Source of the DNA: JAHIVN01 sp018816645
Lineage (GTDB): Bacteria; Patescibacteriota; Dojkabacteria; JAHIVN01
Length of the DNA stretch: 32,347 nucleotides
Assembly: GCA_043816305.1 (NCBI GenBank)
Contig: JBDRHZ010000035.1
Span: 1-32,347 of the forward strand
Direction of reading: 5' to 3'
The notes under the pieces were generated by a model, which saw nothing but the letters and a program-made list of their open reading frames with translations, had not been told where the DNA came from and did no database searches. How positions within the stretch are numbered: the first letter of the stretch is position 1; each line of letters begins with the position of its first letter. Shown here piece by piece: positions 31,497 through 32,347 of this stretch. The translations under genes were made by a program, and so were the position numbers.

Positions 31497-31648
31497 AAAA
31501 TAGTGGAAATTACTAGAAATAATGCCTTGAGGATTACTTAGTTCACTTCCGAGAACACTTCATTGTATCATAGGTCTGTATAAAACACTAATCTTTTATT
31601 TATAGCATTATGCTGAATCAAATTCAAGACCTCTAGCTAAATTTCTGA

Positions 31649-32167
31649 CTACATGATAACACTTGCTACCAGAAAGAACACAAATATACTTATAAAATCC
31701 TGAATGACAGTTGCAATCGGACCACTGGCTTCAGCCGGATCCTGATGAAACTTCCAGAAGTAGTAGGGGATAATGATTCCAGAAAATAGAGAGCTGATGA
31801 TCCCACCCAATAGTCCCAAGGAAACAGTGATTGCAAGACTAATGCCGTCAAAGAAGATAAATACCCCAACTCCTGCGATGATCGAAAGAGTTAGGCCGAC
31901 TGTAAAAGTAAGTAAGAATTGATTAGAAAAAAAAGTCTTTATATCGAAATGCTTTTCTGTACTGAGTGTTCGGATGATGATGCTCTCCATCTGTGTGCCG
32001 ACCGCATCGCTTATATATACAACAAGAGGGATAAATGAAGCAAGAATGAGATTTTCCCTCAAAGTGTCTTCAAAATTGGATATAAGCTGGGCTATAAGCA
32101 GGCTCCCAACAAGGCCCATTGAAAGCCAGGTTATCCGAGTTCTATATTCCTTAAACGAAAAGCTCAT
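31649..32167 (-). CDS. MgtE-type membrane domain (Mg2+/divalent cation transporter)
   Basis: 172 residues, with about five membrane segments. The MgtE/SLC41 membrane domain is recognised from PLVVYISDAVGTQMESIIIR (family 'P.i..~gGN.g.Q~..~~~R') and the C-terminal DPAEASGPIATVIQDFISI (family 'DPA..s.P..t...D..g'), whose last Asp lines the ion pore. The cytoplasmic N and CBS domains that gate full-length MgtE are absent, so this is a stand-alone pore domain, likely dimeric. Such short forms exist; their gating and ion are not settled. Confidence 0.82.
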   Translation of the reverse strand: MSFSFKEYRTRITWLSMGLVGSLLIAQLISNFEDTLRENLILASFIPLVVYISDAVGTQMESIIIRTLSTEKHFDIKTFFSNQFLLTFTVGLTLSIIAGVGVFIFFDGISLAITVSLGLLGGIISSLFSGIIIPYYFWKFHQDPAEASGPIATVIQDFISIFVFFLVASVIM

Positions 32168-32173
32168 AAAACT

Positions 32174-32179
32174 ATTATA
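32174..32179 (-). promoter_or_regulatory. -10 element, leaderless start
   Basis: TATAAT on the minus strand ends 6 bases before the ATG at 32167. The matching -35 is weak, and an IS end lies about 30 bases upstream. Confidence 0.55.
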
Positions 32180-32209
32180 GTACTACTTTGGAGTAAAGAG
32201 AATACATTA

Positions 32210-32347
32210 GGGTAATGTCAAAATTTAGCCACCAAATTTAACAGTTTATTTACTTTAGTATTGATATCCAATTTTCGATTATTAAATCTCCAAATATATT
32301 CTATAAGATAAACTGGAAGCCTATCTTCCCGTATACCACCTCGAGAC
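32210..32347 (-). mobile_element. End of an IS1595-type insertion sequence (runs off the window)
   Basis: The sequence from 32210 starts GGGTAATGTC and carries the 3' end of a transposase on the minus strand within 10 bases of that point, the layout expected at the end of a compact IS. The GGGTA start resembles an IS1595-type terminal repeat, but the other end is outside the window, so the boundary is provisional. Confidence 0.5.
32218..32346 (-). CDS. IS1595-type (ISXO2-like) transposase, C-terminal end only
   Basis: A partial frame entering from the right edge, 42 residues to a TGA. It reads SRGGIREDRLPVYLIEYIWR then FNNRKLDINTKVNKLLNL. RG..R...LP.YL.EY.wRFNNRK is the typical end of ISXO2-like transposases of the IS1595 family (family 'rg.yr.vs...l..Yl.Ef..R~N.R'). 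Whether the missing part is intact cannot be seen. Confidence 0.7.
   Translation of the reverse strand, partial: SRGGIREDRLPVYLIEYIWRFNNRKLDINTKVNKLLNLVAKF

Noticed and set aside
1..32347. CRISPR array or alternative genetic code
   Set aside because: No regularly spaced direct repeats with unique spacers; TGA ends several genes and does not occur inside recognised coding regions.

Overview
The window looks like an AT-rich chromosome piece from a small-genome bacterium, most likely of the Patescibacteria/Candidate Phyla Radiation. Reasons: compact divergent housekeeping genes, almost no Shine-Dalgarno sequences, several promoters whose -10 box lies 6-8 bases before the start codon (leaderless messages), a CxxC-x17-CxxC zinc-ribbon protein, a DUF5654-like protein, poly-threonine surface proteins and IS1595-type transposase debris. 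TGA is used as a normal stop (folD, the DHH gene, the 1304-residue protein), so this is not a code-25 lineage. I cannot fix the phylum; Dojkabacteria- or Microgenomates-like is a guess.

Layout. 1-293 is a hairpin-rich spacer. 294-5680 holds a membrane-anchored glycosidase-like protein and the split operon gatC-gatA-msrB-(GxxExxY)-gatB-DUF1653, for tRNA-dependent amidation. 5829-11922 holds an SPFH protein, a DUF5654-like protein, tsaE, a DHH phosphoesterase, tsaB, recJ and a DUF2085 membrane protein. 12041-15656 is on the minus strand: an anchored protein of unknown function, then folD-glyA-yggU (one-carbon metabolism), with a scrap of a second DUF2085 gene between them. 15745-21180 is a cell-surface block: a polytopic Wzy/O-antigen-ligase-like protein and two paralogous, doubly anchored, Cys-rich, poly-Thr proteins. 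21200-22110 is a non-coding tRNA neighbourhood with intact tRNA-Arg(TCT) and tRNA-His(GTG), GC-rich palindromic elements, a strong terminator and the separated ends of another tRNA-His gene around the intact one. 22645-29613 holds an unknown membrane protein, a short Obg GTPase and a 1304-residue secreted protein. 29638-32347 holds two small unknown genes, the zinc-ribbon protein, a cold-shock protein, a stand-alone MgtE-type membrane domain and the end of an IS1595-type transposase at the window edge.

Most notable: (1) the 1304-residue protein, which joins a ricin-type beta-trefoil, seven six-Cys repeats and two M23 peptidase domains, and looks like a cell-wall-targeting or cell-contact effector; (2) a 71-bp GC-rich palindromic element between tsaB and recJ flanked by a 19-bp near-perfect direct repeat, whose removal on paper restores an overlapping tsaB/recJ junction; (3) the split tRNA-His ends enclosing an intact tRNA-His; (4) the poly-Thr paralog pair with an identical 118-bp tract; (5) a GatA whose catalytic triad is intact but whose DTGGS oxyanion segment reads ENLDS.
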